Positions 32,261 through 43,057 of a DNA stretch of 64,000 nucleotides are shown one piece after another. Within the stretch, counting starts at the first letter, position 1. Every line of letters begins with the position of its first letter. Origin of the DNA: Exobasidium rhododendri (taxonomy: Eukaryota; Basidiomycota; Exobasidiomycetes; Exobasidiales; Exobasidiaceae); NCBI GenBank assembly GCA_026210745.1, contig CP110631.1:1178001-1242000 (forward strand), read 5' to 3'. Below the pieces are notes generated by a model that was given only the letters and a program-made list of their open reading frames with translations, did not search any database and was not told the origin of the DNA. Position numbers and translations under genes: made by a program.

Positions 32261-35200
32261 TCATCTTCTATGCTGCTGATCTCGTTCTTTCTCAATGCTT
32301 GCCATGGCTTGCCTCCGTTCAATGGCTTCGATGCGTTCCTTTCGCATCTTGTTCCTTTGTTCGTCCTCTTCTTTCAAGGGTGAGGAGATGACCTGGTCGG
32401 CTTCCCGTCCCCTCCCTTCGCCCTCGTCCGCCTCTTCCTCCTCCTCGTCAAAGAGGCAGTGAAAGACTTCCTCGATACTAGCGACAAATTCTCCTTCTTT
32501 CTGTTTGGCAGCATTTCCGCGGCTACCAATCTCTTCCTGCGTCTTGGCGATCCATTCAGCCGAATCCTTCAGTTCCTTCGAGATGCTATTCTCTCGGGTG
32601 ACGAGCGACTGACCTCTTCCACTAGCCAGGTGGATGACCCGTTCTTCCACCGTGTCATTCACCTGATAGATGTACACCTTCGTCTCCATTGTCTGGCCAA
32701 TTCGATGAACTCTACCGATCGCTTGCAGCTCAATCGAATGATTTACCAGGGGTTCCAAGAGAAAGACGTTCTCCGCACATGTCAGATTCAGCCCACTGCT
32801 CTGCGCTTCCGAATGCAAAAGAAGAACATTGACAGTGGGCGAATTCTTGAACGTATCGATGATTCGTCCTCCCTTCTGCCCTCCTTGGTCCAGGGTGACG
32901 TACTTGATGTTGTTCAGTCGAAGTGCATCTCCGACCAGCGTGATTCCTCGTGAGAAGGCAGTAAAGATGAGCGACTTTGTCCCGGGCCGACTTTCCTCGA
33001 TGTAGAGCAGATGACGAGTCAAGAGGTCCAACTTGCTTCCCAGAGCGCTCTGAATCGGCATGATAGCAATCGACTGCACTAGATCGTCAGTAATGACGTT
33101 GTATCGCTCCACCTGCCTCTTGCGCTTCTCTACTTGCGGAACGTGCACCTGTCTCTTCTGCCCCTTGCCGTTGCTTCCGTAGGTGACCTGATAGACTTCC
33201 TTGGGCGACACCTTCGTCTTGCACATTGGACAGATGCCTCGCTTGGATGTCCAGCTCTTGAAGCAGTTCTCGCACGTAGAGTGGCCGCACGTATTGAAGA
33301 TGACTGCCTTGACGAGGGGATCCGTGCAGATGACGCATGTCCTTCCGCCGCTGCCCTCCTCCTGTGGCCGGCCTAGCTTGTCATCATCACGCCCTCCCCC
33401 CTCTTCCTCTTCAATGGCGCTCAAGTAACGCAGTCGACCGGCAGCCACGTCGATCTTGCCTTTCAGCGCCACTTCGTCCTGCTCTAATGCGGCCATGTCT
33501 TTACGGATGTCCGACGTTTCGATGTCGCCTACATCGTCACTGAGTTGCTGCATGTGCTTGAAGTAGCTGCTCCTGGCATTGAAGACGGCCATAAACGACA
33601 GATGCTCCCTTTTCAGTTTGTCGCACTTCACCTTCTGAGCGGCGATCAAAGGTCGCAGTTTAGAGATAGCCATCTGCACGAGGGCCAGCTCTTCTTCTCC
33701 GTCCTTGTTCTGTTGACACTCTCTCAAAGCTTTGAGAATCGACTCCAGGGCCATAGACGGATCCAACTTTATCTCGCTCTTTTCTGTCTCGACTCGCCTT
33801 CTCTTGCCAGTGTGCCGCATGCTCGCCACGCCTCCTCCTTCACCCCCTTCTTCCTCTCCTGGTGCGTCACGGGTATGCTGGTCGTCCCCCTTATAGACAT
33901 ACTCTTCCTTTTCCTTTTCCAGCGTCTGGAAGTGATTCAATTGCAAATTCATCACCTCGTTCTGCTGCTCTGTAGGTGCATTTTTCAACTGCCGCAGAAC
34001 ATTCTCATCGTCTGGATTGCTCAGCTGCAGAAAGTTCAGCCTCTTTTGCGTCTTGGAATGCCTTTCCAACTCGACAAACAGGGCTGGCTTGCTCGTGGAA
34101 CCTTCCACTCGAATGCCTGCAATAAAGAACTCGCGCTCGTTCAGTAGTACCCTGTACATCTCTGTCAAGACCTCTGCTTCCGACTGGGCGTCTAGATTTT
34201 CCTGGTATTGGTCGTCGTTCTCGTCCTCGGCAGACACATCCCGACTGATGGGCTTTCGGAGTCGCTCCAGTATTCTGCTTCTCCACTTGACAAGCACTTC
34301 GGTCTGCCTGTTCAAGAGGTCTTGTGTCTCGTTGATCCGATCAAAGAGAATCTCGGTATAGATTCCACTCTGGCCAAATTCCACTTCACACAGCAGCTCT
34401 TCCCACTTGAAGTCAAGGGCTGAAGAACGATCAAGCGATGCTAGCGCAGATTCCACACCTTTGCGGGATAACCTGAGGAGTTCTTGTCGAGCCTTTTCAG
34501 CCTGATCATACGCTTCGTCCTCGCACTTCTTCAACCTCATAACCTCTGCTGATTCGATCACATCTTTCGGTGTCTTTGACGTTTCGCTGTCTGTCTCGGG
34601 CTTCTTGCTCTTGGTATCCTGAGCGGGCACTGTGCGACCATTGACCAGAGTGATTGCCTCCTGTGCCTTCCTAGCCTCGCCCATCTGAAAGTAGGTATTA
34701 CCTTCAAAATGGTGCGCTCTATGAAGCTGCTCTGTAAAGAGTCTCCACCGGTTTCCAAGGTTCAATAGATGACGCTGCTTGTAGATCCTCCTCTCCGCGA
34801 GGTCGTGATCCTTTTCCCTATCTGCTTGTGTCTCGGATCGCTGTGGGATAGTATCCAGCTGCTCCATCTCATCGCCTTCATCGAGCAGGAGTTGATGATC
34901 GTCGTCCCGCTGTTCTCTTCGATCGGCGTCTGCCTCGCTCTTTGTGAAGCGATACAAGGGACCAATGTAGGCTGCCCTTCTGTAGTCTTCCTTGACCCCG
35001 TCAACCTTCTCGATGATCATCCCTGCAACAGCTGACAACATCGCTTTGGCAATGTCCAGTCGAGCATCGTTATTTTTGTCTTGCAGGAGGAGTACGGCTC
35101 TGTTGATTTGTTTTCGCACCAAGTGCTGCCACAGAAGCGCCTGATCTGCTTTCGTTCCTTCAATCATGATAGTCAACACTTCCTCCATACTCCGAATAGT

Positions 35201-37456
35201 GTTCGACGTCGCCAAGACTTGCCCACTATAGTTACTCCCCCTCGCATGCGAGCCTGCAATCTGAGGATGTGTACAGGCCTGTCGGAGAGAGACTAAGCTA
35301 TGCTGCAATTTGGTATAATCTCCTTGAAACTGATTCTGCAGATGCAGTAGGATCTCCTTGTTGCTAGTGAATTCGAGTGGATCGATTCCTGCCCCTTGAT
35401 AGATTCTGGTGGAAATGTCTCGATAGAATGCCGACTCAATGGCAGTGAAAGTGACTGGGACAAGGATTCGAGTTTGCAGCGGTAACGTCATCTCTTGCCG
35501 AACCTGTGCTTTGGTGTGTCGAGTGGCGAGCATTGCAAAGCAGCTCGCAAGGGAGGGGAGCAGAGCAGGCGTCTGTAATCTCTCCCAGTGACGTCTTGTC
35601 GCCGGCGTCAAGACTCGAAGAAAGTGGAAGAGCGACTTCAAGTCGTTGATCGTCTTGATTGGCGTTCCTGAGACGGCCAGACTGTAGTGTCGATCGATCA
35701 AAGAGACAGTCTCTGCTGCTGCAGCCTGGCCCACTAATTGCACTTCGTCCATGACGATGCGATGGAAGGAGAGTTGTATCAAAAGACTTCGAGGCCTCTC
35801 GTACTTTCTCTCGAATCTCCTTGAGCGATCCGGCGCTTTCCGCGCTACGTTGATCTCCTTTCTCAGAGTGTCAAAGGATGCCACCATAATGTCAAACGTC
35901 CTCGAATATTCACGCCAGTCCATCCCTTGCGGTACCATCTTAGAAGCTTCAGCATGACCCAGATAGCTGAATGTACGCAAATCGGGTGCATGTAGGGCAA
36001 TCTCTTCCAACCACTGTTGTCGCAGGGTTTCTGGAGCGACGATGAGTGTGGTCTTGGTGGGCGAGATGTCCAGTTCGTGCTCGATGTCATAATGAGAGGG
36101 CAGCGTTGAACGGTTCTCATCTCTGTTCAGCAGAATGAGAGCGAGCACTTCGACGGTCTTGCCCAAGCCCATCTCCTCTGCCAGTATCCCACCTTGTATC
36201 TGATCGAGTTGCGTCTCCTTGGCATGTCGTGTTACTTTCCCTAGTAGGGGATTGTAGAAGAGGCCATCTTCGATCCGCTGCCACCATAGACCAAGCTGCT
36301 GGCTACCCACATGTGTCATTATCCCGTCTAGAGCCTCCACGATCGACTCTCCGTCTTCCGCCTGCCCCGTAATCTTCTTCCCTTCCCTTCCAAGGAGAAA
36401 ATTGACCGATCTTTTCTGGAAAGGGAAAAGCGAAGGACTCAGTTGAGAAGGTTGCAGGCCGTCTAGAACAGGCAGTCTTGAACATGGTAATAGTGAGTAG
36501 ATCAGGCTCGCTGTGAGATCATCGTGAGACCTTATTTGCCGTTCGTCTTCATCGTTTGGATAGCAAAACCGAAGGAGTCGGTGAAGGTGATCAGCAAGCC
36601 AAGGTGGCGAGGCGGAGGCAGTCGGGCGAAGCATCGAAAGCTTCAGGTCGAGAGAAAGGTGTAGCTCCAGCAGCAATCGATCTCCGCTCGTCGTGGACTT
36701 TCCTTCCAACCCCGATCCAACTCTGACCTCCGCAGAGACCTCCAAGACGTATGGCGTGTTCGTTCCGACAATACCGCCACAAAGCACCGCCATTGATTCA
36801 AGCCACCGGCCGTTCGTGAAACGATGCGGCTCACGATCGAACGGCACCTTGTCAGTGTCGACGATCGGTAGGGAAAGAGCAACTTCATCTCCAGCCGTGC
36901 ACAGCTGTAGATACTTCTGGAGCAGGCTGTCTTCTTCTCGATTGGGCACTGCTTCGATCTGCACTCCAGTAAAAGCTGTTAACAAGGCTTGGCCAGACTT
37001 TGCCTTCTTGAGTATTTTCGCAGCTTCACTTCCCGTGTTAGATGGAAACAGCATCTCGAAGCAGCATATGGTGGAGGGTAGCTTGAGGACCTCGTCGTCG
37101 TCCATCTTCGTTCGCTTCAGTCCTTGTGCTGAGTCTTTACGGCCTTTCCTCTTTCCATTCGTCATTGAGACGAAAGTGACATCATCGGACTCTGCTGTCG
37201 AAGTAGGGAAGGGAGGTGCATCCAAAGCCCCATCACCAGCTGACTTCGATGCTTTCATTTCGTGCATATGATGGCAAAGCAGCTCGCTATTGAGTACGCC
37301 TGAGCAATCTTCGAATTGTACCTCTGGGAAGGCGACGGGTACAGGCAGAAGAGGTGCCGGCCGACTTAAGTTTTGAAGTGGTATAATTACAACATCGTCC
37401 AGAATTGGCCGCTCCTTCTCTTGTTGCCCCATCAATGGCTTCGAGCCTCGAGGCAT
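32261..37456 (-). CDS. SHPRH/Irc20-type SNF2 helicase with embedded RING E3 ligase
   Basis: It is a 1731-residue single-exon protein. The SNF2 ATPase begins with GGILAEEMGLGKTVEVLALI (P-loop about residues 429-435) and has DEVQ as its Walker B box (about 570-573). A long coiled, charged insertion of about 700 residues follows. A C3HC4 RING then lies at about 1374-1412: CVICTDP, CGHSTCENC, CPMC. The helicase C-domain carries SSGLNLTCAENV and QAIGRVHRIGQT. This order, RING inside the split ATPase, is that of human SHPRH and yeast Irc20, ligases in replication-damage tolerance and recombination control. The linker histone and PHD modules of vertebrate SHPRH are not seen. It is head-to-head with a telomere-protein gene. 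Confidence 0.9.
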   Translation of the reverse strand: MPRGSKPLMGQQEKERPILDDVVIIPLQNLSRPAPLLPVPVAFPEVQFEDCSGVLNSELLCHHMHEMKASKSAGDGALDAPPFPTSTAESDDVTFVSMTNGKRKGRKDSAQGLKRTKMDDDEVLKLPSTICCFEMLFPSNTGSEAAKILKKAKSGQALLTAFTGVQIEAVPNREEDSLLQKYLQLCTAGDEVALSLPIVDTDKVPFDREPHRFTNGRWLESMAVLCGGIVGTNTPYVLEVSAEVRVGSGLEGKSTTSGDRLLLELHLSLDLKLSMLRPTASASPPWLADHLHRLLRFCYPNDEDERQIRSHDDLTASLIYSLLPCSRLPVLDGLQPSQLSPSLFPFQKRSVNFLLGREGKKITGQAEDGESIVEALDGIMTHVGSQQLGLWWQRIEDGLFYNPLLGKVTRHAKETQLDQIQGGILAEEMGLGKTVEVLALILLNRDENRSTLPSHYDIEHELDISPTKTTLIVAPETLRQQWLEEIALHAPDLRTFSYLGHAEASKMVPQGMDWREYSRTFDIMVASFDTLRKEINVARKAPDRSRRFERKYERPRSLLIQLSFHRIVMDEVQLVGQAAAAETVSLIDRHYSLAVSGTPIKTINDLKSLFHFLRVLTPATRRHWERLQTPALLPSLASCFAMLATRHTKAQVRQEMTLPLQTRILVPVTFTAIESAFYRDISTRIYQGAGIDPLEFTSNKEILLHLQNQFQGDYTKLQHSLVSLRQACTHPQIAGSHARGSNYSGQVLATSNTIRSMEEVLTIMIEGTKADQALLWQHLVRKQINRAVLLLQDKNNDARLDIAKAMLSAVAGMIIEKVDGVKEDYRRAAYIGPLYRFTKSEADADRREQRDDDHQLLLDEGDEMEQLDTIPQRSETQADREKDHDLAERRIYKQRHLLNLGNRWRLFTEQLHRAHHFEGNTYFQMGEARKAQEAITLVNGRTVPAQDTKSKKPETDSETSKTPKDVIESAEVMRLKKCEDEAYDQAEKARQELLRLSRKGVESALASLDRSSALDFKWEELLCEVEFGQSGIYTEILFDRINETQDLLNRQTEVLVKWRSRILERLRKPISRDVSAEDENDDQYQENLDAQSEAEVLTEMYRVLLNEREFFIAGIRVEGSTSKPALFVELERHSKTQKRLNFLQLSNPDDENVLRQLKNAPTEQQNEVMNLQLNHFQTLEKEKEEYVYKGDDQHTRDAPGEEEGGEGGGVASMRHTGKRRRVETEKSEIKLDPSMALESILKALRECQQNKDGEEELALVQMAISKLRPLIAAQKVKCDKLKREHLSFMAVFNARSSYFKHMQQLSDDVGDIETSDIRKDMAALEQDEVALKGKIDVAAGRLRYLSAIEEEEGGGRDDDKLGRPQEEGSGGRTCVICTDPLVKAVIFNTCGHSTCENCFKSWTSKRGICPMCKTKVSPKEVYQVTYGSNGKGQKRQVHVPQVEKRKRQVERYNVITDDLVQSIAIMPIQSALGSKLDLLTRHLLYIEESRPGTKSLIFTAFSRGITLVGDALRLNNIKYVTLDQGGQKGGRIIDTFKNSPTVNVLLLHSEAQSSGLNLTCAENVFLLEPLVNHSIELQAIGRVHRIGQTMETKVYIYQVNDTVEERVIHLASGRGQSLVTRENSISKELKDSAEWIAKTQEEIGSRGNAAKQKEGEFVASIEEVFHCLFDEEEEEADEGEGRGREADQVISSPLKEEDEQRNKMRKERIEAIERRQAMASIEKERDQQHRR

Positions 37457-37883
37457 CCTATCCGCCCTGTCCTGCTTCTTTATCGCCGCTGCTCAAGGGT
37501 GGTGTAAGGAGTGAGTGGCAAACGTACAAAGGAGTAAACCACCGCTTCTCATCTTCACCAAAAGATACACTTGCAGCCCCCCATTAATTATGCAGGGCGC
37601 GCCTTCTCGCACGATACGCCGAGTGTGTGGAGGATGCTCTCTTCATTTGCGTTTTTGCCTCCAAGGCGGAGCGGGGTGACTACACTTAGGGTTGAGGACA
37701 GGACGCCCAAAAGAAAACAGGCCGGGAGGAATGTACGCGATCACAACCCTACACTCTACCATCGTCGAGCTCGTTAGCAGAATTAGCGCGCGCGCCTTGA
37801 CGTCTTTGATTAAGCTCTAGCAGATACCTGGACCAAGGAACGTAAGGAGGGTGGGACCTGTTCTGATTGTGACATTCTGAAAG
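37457..37883. promoter_or_regulatory. Divergent promoter of SHPRH-like and TRF-like genes
   Basis: This interval of 427 bases includes a GC-rich GCGCGCGCGCC stretch near 37785-37796 and GGCGCGCC near 37598. Its arrangement could co-regulate two genome-maintenance genes, though no specific factor site was recognised. Confidence 0.45.
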
Positions 37884-40422
37884 ATGCCATTTGAATTGGA
37901 CTCTGCAAGTTCATCAGATTCAGAACTGCCTGTTCTCGAGAAGAAGAGCCTCTCACAAAGAGGTCAACAGCGACGTCGAAACACGGATCACGACACGGAT
38001 GACCCGTCGTACCACCCAAAGAAAGGATCAAGAGTAAAGCCAATGGCAAGACACACGATGCCAGCTCAGACGAGCGATGCAGCCGCTGCCTCTCCTCGTC
38101 CTGCGCAAACACCTTCCAAGGCCACTTCCTCGACAAATCACGTCGCGAGTCCTAAACGAACGCCCAGCAAACCTTCCGTGCAACAGCGATTTGAGTCTGT
38201 CAATCTGAATGCGACGGCAGTCTTGGATTTCTATGCAGATGTGGCGCAAAGACTTAGTGCAGAGGAAATCGAGTTGGAAGAAGATATGGACGACGAAATG
38301 AATCGTTGCTGGGAGCTCTTTCAAACGAGCAAGAAGCATCAGGTGTTTGCCAAGCACACCGTACAGAGTGACTTTCTAGACGAGGATGAAGTTTCCAAAG
38401 GAAATGAACTCAAGGAAGTCGGCAAGGAGGCACGCACGGTCGGTAGTCTGGTACGGTTGATCAACCGCGCTGTCTTTGTGCATTACATTGCACAGTTGCC
38501 ATTTCAGTCTCCAACGTCAACTCCAAGCAAGCAGGGCAAGAAGTGGACCGTGGACAAATTCAGAAGCTATGTATCAAGCAAAGAAGCTTTTGACTGGCCT
38601 ATCCTCGATATATCTACGCTAGAATCAGCCCGAAAGGATTTCCTCACCAAGGTTGTGAATCATAGAGAGAAGATCCTCGTCACCATAGACGACCTTTATC
38701 TCTTTTACGACATCTCTACACAAATCATCATCTACTACCTTGCGGAAGACTTTGATGACAAGCAGAAGATTGATAGAAGTGCAGCGAAGAGGAGAGTCGA
38801 CGAATTATACTCTCCAGACCTCATTACAGAGTCTCTACTCCTCATTGCAAAAGACGAAACCGAAAGAAAGGCCGTCGAGAAGATTGGCGAATTCTGCAAA
38901 AAGGTCGCTGCGAGCAAAGGAGATGAAGTGAGTCAAGATGAGGACCATCAGAAGCCCTTGTAAAAAGAATGATCGCTGACGATTATCTTTTCCTGTTTAG
39001 TTTCGAGACTTGAAGTATGATGCAAAGTCATTGCAAAGAAAGTACCCTTACAAGTCTATGGTGCTCGCCCTCTTGGGATATGTGGAAGCTTTGCGTCATA
39101 GAGGACTGTTTGATCTGAGTTTCCCTCCCTCATTCGGAGGATTGGCCATGCCGAAGCATGTGAAAGACAACTACTCGCCCCTCTTGAAAGGCATTGCTAT
39201 GAAAGAAGTCGATCAGGCTTCAAAGCGGAATGGTAAAGCAGGCAGGAAGAAGAGAGCAGATGAGGAAGAGGAGGATCAGGAGGAGGAGGAGGAGGAGGAA
39301 GAGGAGGACGGTGACGAAGAAGAGGAGGAAAGACAGTCGCTTTCATCAGATCATCAAGAGGAGGAGCCGAGAAGATCTTCCAGAGCAAAGCAGACCGTGA
39401 TGCGCTTCGATAGCAAGAGTCGACTAAGCAGAGTAGAGGCAGGCTCAGAAGGGCCGTCTGGCCTTGTCGTGAACAGAAGAGGTGCCGAACAGATACGAGA
39501 CAGGGAGTTTGACGTCGGTGACACGGATCCTTTGATGGAAGAAGACATTCGACGGCACAAGCAAAAGAGTAAGCAAGAGAAGAAAAAAGAGCAAGAGAAA
39601 GGGTCAAAGAAGGCCAAAGCAAGGAAAGGCAAAGAGCGGAATGACAGTACGGGCGAGTCTGCCAGCAATGCGCCACAGGATCGGGCTGAGGAGGAAGCTG
39701 CTGAAGAAGAAGCTCTACCCGCCTCGGGAGGGAAGAAGGGCAAGGAAAGAGCCCTTTCGCCTCCGATAGAGAGACAAGCAAGGCCAGACAGCAACGATGA
39801 CTATGAGATTGCGGTGGAAGAGCAGACTTTAGAACAAGAGCGGGTGGATGGTCAAGCTCGAAGTCAGAAAAGAAAAGCAAAGAGGAAGGCGTCAGGCGAT
39901 GATCATGAGGGCGATGATGTGAATGAAGAGGTTGGCGCAGAGGACGGGCCTGCCGACGGACCTAGCAAAACCTCTCCATCGAAGAAAGCAAAGACCGAAA
40001 AGGGAAAGCGAGTCAAAGGTAGATCGGAGATCATTCCGTTTCGATATGCAACGGGTGGTAACATCGATGGAAGAAAGGTTTGGTCTGCGGATGAAACGGA
40101 ATGTCTAGTGAGAGAATTGGAGAACTTGTACCCCATGTATTTGCAAGCTCGTGCGGAGAGGGGGGCTAGCTTCTTCATGTGGAAGGAGATACTGGACAGG
40201 CATGGAAAAGACGGTACGACGAGCGAGACTTTAAAGATGCGCAACAATGTCCAGCTCAAGGACAAGGCGAGAAACATCGTTCAGCGTATGATCAAAGATA
40301 AGATTGAGGTAAGCAAGCTCCGTCTAGGACTGGTGGATATGCTGTCCTATTCTCCCTCTGACTCCACTATTCCCACTTGATTTCTGCAAAAGGTTCCTCG
40401 CTTCTTAGCCCCTTACAGCTGA
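37884..40422 (+). CDS. Telomere-repeat-binding protein, TRF/Taz1/Tbf1 type
   Basis: It is predicted to bind double-stranded telomeric repeats as a dimer. Exons 37884-38927, 39001-40308 and 40393-40422 give 793 residues. An N-terminal basic Ser/Pro-rich part is followed by a helical region from about residue 105 (VLDFYADVAQRL) to about 400 that fits the fungal TRF dimerisation domain. A long acidic and lysine-rich linker of about 300 residues comes next. A C-terminal single Myb repeat begins at VWSADETECLVRELENLY (from about residue 708) and carries the telobox variant VQLKDKARN (about 765-773; consensus VDLKDKxRN). The ten-codon last exon, ending PRFLAPYS, is inferred; without that splice the frame ends at 40380. 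Taz1 versus Tbf1 orthology is undecided. Confidence 0.78.
39256..39330 (+). repeat. GAG/GAA-rich coding low-complexity tract
   Basis: It encodes a run of glutamates in the linker of the TRF-like protein. The antisense of this tract yields long spurious open frames. Confidence 0.8.
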
Positions 40423-40524
40423 TTCTTGAAACACACACACACACGCACCATCTTACACGATGACCGATTCGATTCCCATCGCTCCCAATCCTGAAGATAC
40501 ATCTGTTAGAAGGAAGGAGGTGGT

Positions 40525-43057
40525 CTACCATCTGTTATCCCGATTGTAGTTGCCACCACCGCCACCTCTTGTATTACTATTGTTGTTATTAATACTACTG
40601 CTTCCCCGCTCAGGCGACTTCTCTCGACTGTAATCTCGACCTGCGTTTGGTGATCTGCCTTCTTGATTTGTCCTAGGTCGACTTGGTAGTCCGGCAGAGG
40701 TAGGCGCCTGTAAATTGCTTCTTCCACGATTGTTCGATGCTGCACTATTGCCGTCGTTACTTCTCATCCCTCCAGCAGCACTAGCCTGGCCTGTCCCCAT
40801 ATTGCGACTGTTGATAGAATTGCTGCCGCTCGAATGGCCAGGCAAGGGACTACCGACTGCACCCGTCGGTGACATGCTACCACCACCGGCCATATTATTC
40901 ATGCCGGCCATCCACGGCGAGCCACCTCCCCACCCTCCCATTCCACCCATTCCGCCGCCCATGCCCGCCATACCACCCATCATCATCTGCTGGAAGGCCA
41001 TGGGGTTAAAGTTTGCATTGCCCCAATTCTGCTGTTGGAACATTTGAGCCATCATTTGAGGATCAAAGGAAGACTGCTGTTGTTGAGCTGTGAACATGGG
41101 ATTGCCCATCATCATGGCCGCCATGGGATTGTTGTATCCGGCGTTGCCTTGCATGAACATGGAGTTGGAGTCCATACCACCGCCCATAGCAGTGGACGGT
41201 GTAGAGGAACCGACGACACTGCCGTTCTCGTTATTTGTACGACGATCCGAAGTGGCTGCTCCTGCTCTCTTTGTTCCATCTGCATTTCGGGGCGTCGCTC
41301 TCTTGATCTCGATCTGGATGAGATTGCGTCCCGTTAGTAGATGAAAAGGAGGCACAGCACTCTTGTCTGCTCGAAAGTCACTCACGATCTTGCCATCCAT
41401 GACGAGGGGATCTCCCATTAAGAGCGTCTCCACCGTAGCCTCATTGTCGTACGTCACAAAACCGTATCCTCTGGGCTTTTGCGTTTCTCGGTCCATCATC
41501 AAAGTGCTGTCCAGAACGTTGCCATATCGTTCAAAGTAGGCTTTGAAAGATTCAGAAGTAGCCGTCGACGGGATTCCCCCGATGAAACACTTTGCTGTCT
41601 TGATGTTCTCTTGTCGCGGAATAGCACGCTTCGGGTCGATCTGGGATGATGTGATAAATAAGACAGCGTCTATCGTGTAGCAGAATCTGACCCTCTTCAG
41701 TGATGATCAAGGTACATCCACTCACAATCTTGCCGTCCAGATAGTGTTCCTTCACCATGACGGAGTTGACTGCTTTCGGATCGTCAAGAGTGAGAAAGGC
41801 AAATCCTCGAGAGCGCTGAGTGGCTGGATCTCTCATGATCAAGCAGTAGTTTACTTTTCCAAATTGCGAAAAGTATTGTTTCAAGCCCTCTGTCGGGAGA
41901 TCAGAAGCAAAGAGAGGGGTGTTAAGTGGAGATGCAAAGCGCCATCATCTTCGAAGCATCAGACCTTACATACCGTCAGTCGTTTCCCAATTCAGCCCGC
42001 CGACAAACAATTTTCTGTGGAGAGTAAGTAAAGAATGATGATTAGATATCGAGCTGATGGATCCGCAGTAGGAGTAGGAAAGAGTCAATCCTGTCTGAGA
42101 CTCCTTTCTTCGCTATCTGTGCTTCTCCCTCTCTCTTTTCCTCCGTCATGTCGTACTCGTGTTCTCCAGTCGCCCGCTTTAAGTGCTGTTCCCTCGAGCG
42201 GTACGTCAGTGATCGTCATGCATTTTCATTCCAGATGTATGAAGAAGTCGGTGTATGAGAGTAGACTAAGGCGATGAAGCTTGTTGCATGATTTTACTGG
42301 AGCTTCTTTGCAATTGAAGTATAAGAAAAGATAGAGTTTTTGAATGTCGAAAGAAGGGGTACTACGAGCCAGGAATATAGTGCTACGTGTTGGCAGGTAT
42401 CGTAGAGTTGTAGCCTCACGGATAATCACTGACTATTGTAAAGGTGAACGACGAGGAAGTGGAAGAGTAGAGAGAAGCAAAGACAGGAGAATATTGAAGA
42501 AAAACAACAGAGCAGTTGAAGGATGCGTGGTTGTGCAAGAATCCCGCACAATCACACAAGCATTCCCCTACTGTGTAACGGAGCCCAGAAGTCTCACTAC
42601 GATCATGTCCTCTCACTCACCCTTCGTCTGGCATCTCATGCGGTAGCAGCTGTTTATAGCCTTGATCTCCCATATACGCAGATGGCGCTTTGTTGTCCCC
42701 GTCCAAATTTGTCATTGGAGCCGTCTCGATTCGCGAAATGGGCGCAATATGACTGTTTGCCGTGGAGGAAATATAGCTTCGTGGATTGCTAGTGTTGCTG
42801 GCAATACCGACGCTGCTACTGTTGACCTGCCTGTTCGGATCAGCTGGAATAAAGGACGATCCGGAAGATGAGGAAGGTGTTGCAGCAGGGATGAAGGAAG
42901 ACTTTGAGGAAGATGCACTTGATGCACCTTTGACAGTTATGCCTTTAGGTTTGACATCTTCATCATAGATTGAATCATGCACATCATCGTTGCCGCTCTT
43001 TTCCACCCCTGTCTCCTCGCTGTACAAGTCGGCGTAAAGATCGTCTTCCTCCTTCAT
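40525..43057 (-). CDS. HRP1: Hrp1/Musashi-type two-RRM RNA-binding protein
   Basis: It is likely the cleavage factor IB subunit that binds 3'-UTR elements. Exons on the minus strand are 42621-43057, 41974-42014, 41726-41889, 41386-41640 and 40525-41313, giving 561 residues. All junction phases agree. RRM1 reads KLFVGGLNWETTDEGLKQYF then RGFAFLTL; RRM2 reads KCFIGGIP then RGYGFVTY. The linker DPKRAIPR between them is a hallmark of this family. The acidic N-terminus opens MKEEDDLYADLY. The C-terminus is Met/Gln/Gly-rich with repeated GGM units and ends in an Arg/Gly-rich tail, as in Hrp1. Intron 1 is 606 bases, by far the longest seen in the window. Confidence 0.88.

Noticed and set aside
39197-39880. 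Long minus-strand frames opposite the TRF-like linker
   Set aside because: They arise from the GAG/GAA-rich coding tract on the plus strand, as Leu/Pro/Ser-rich antisense.
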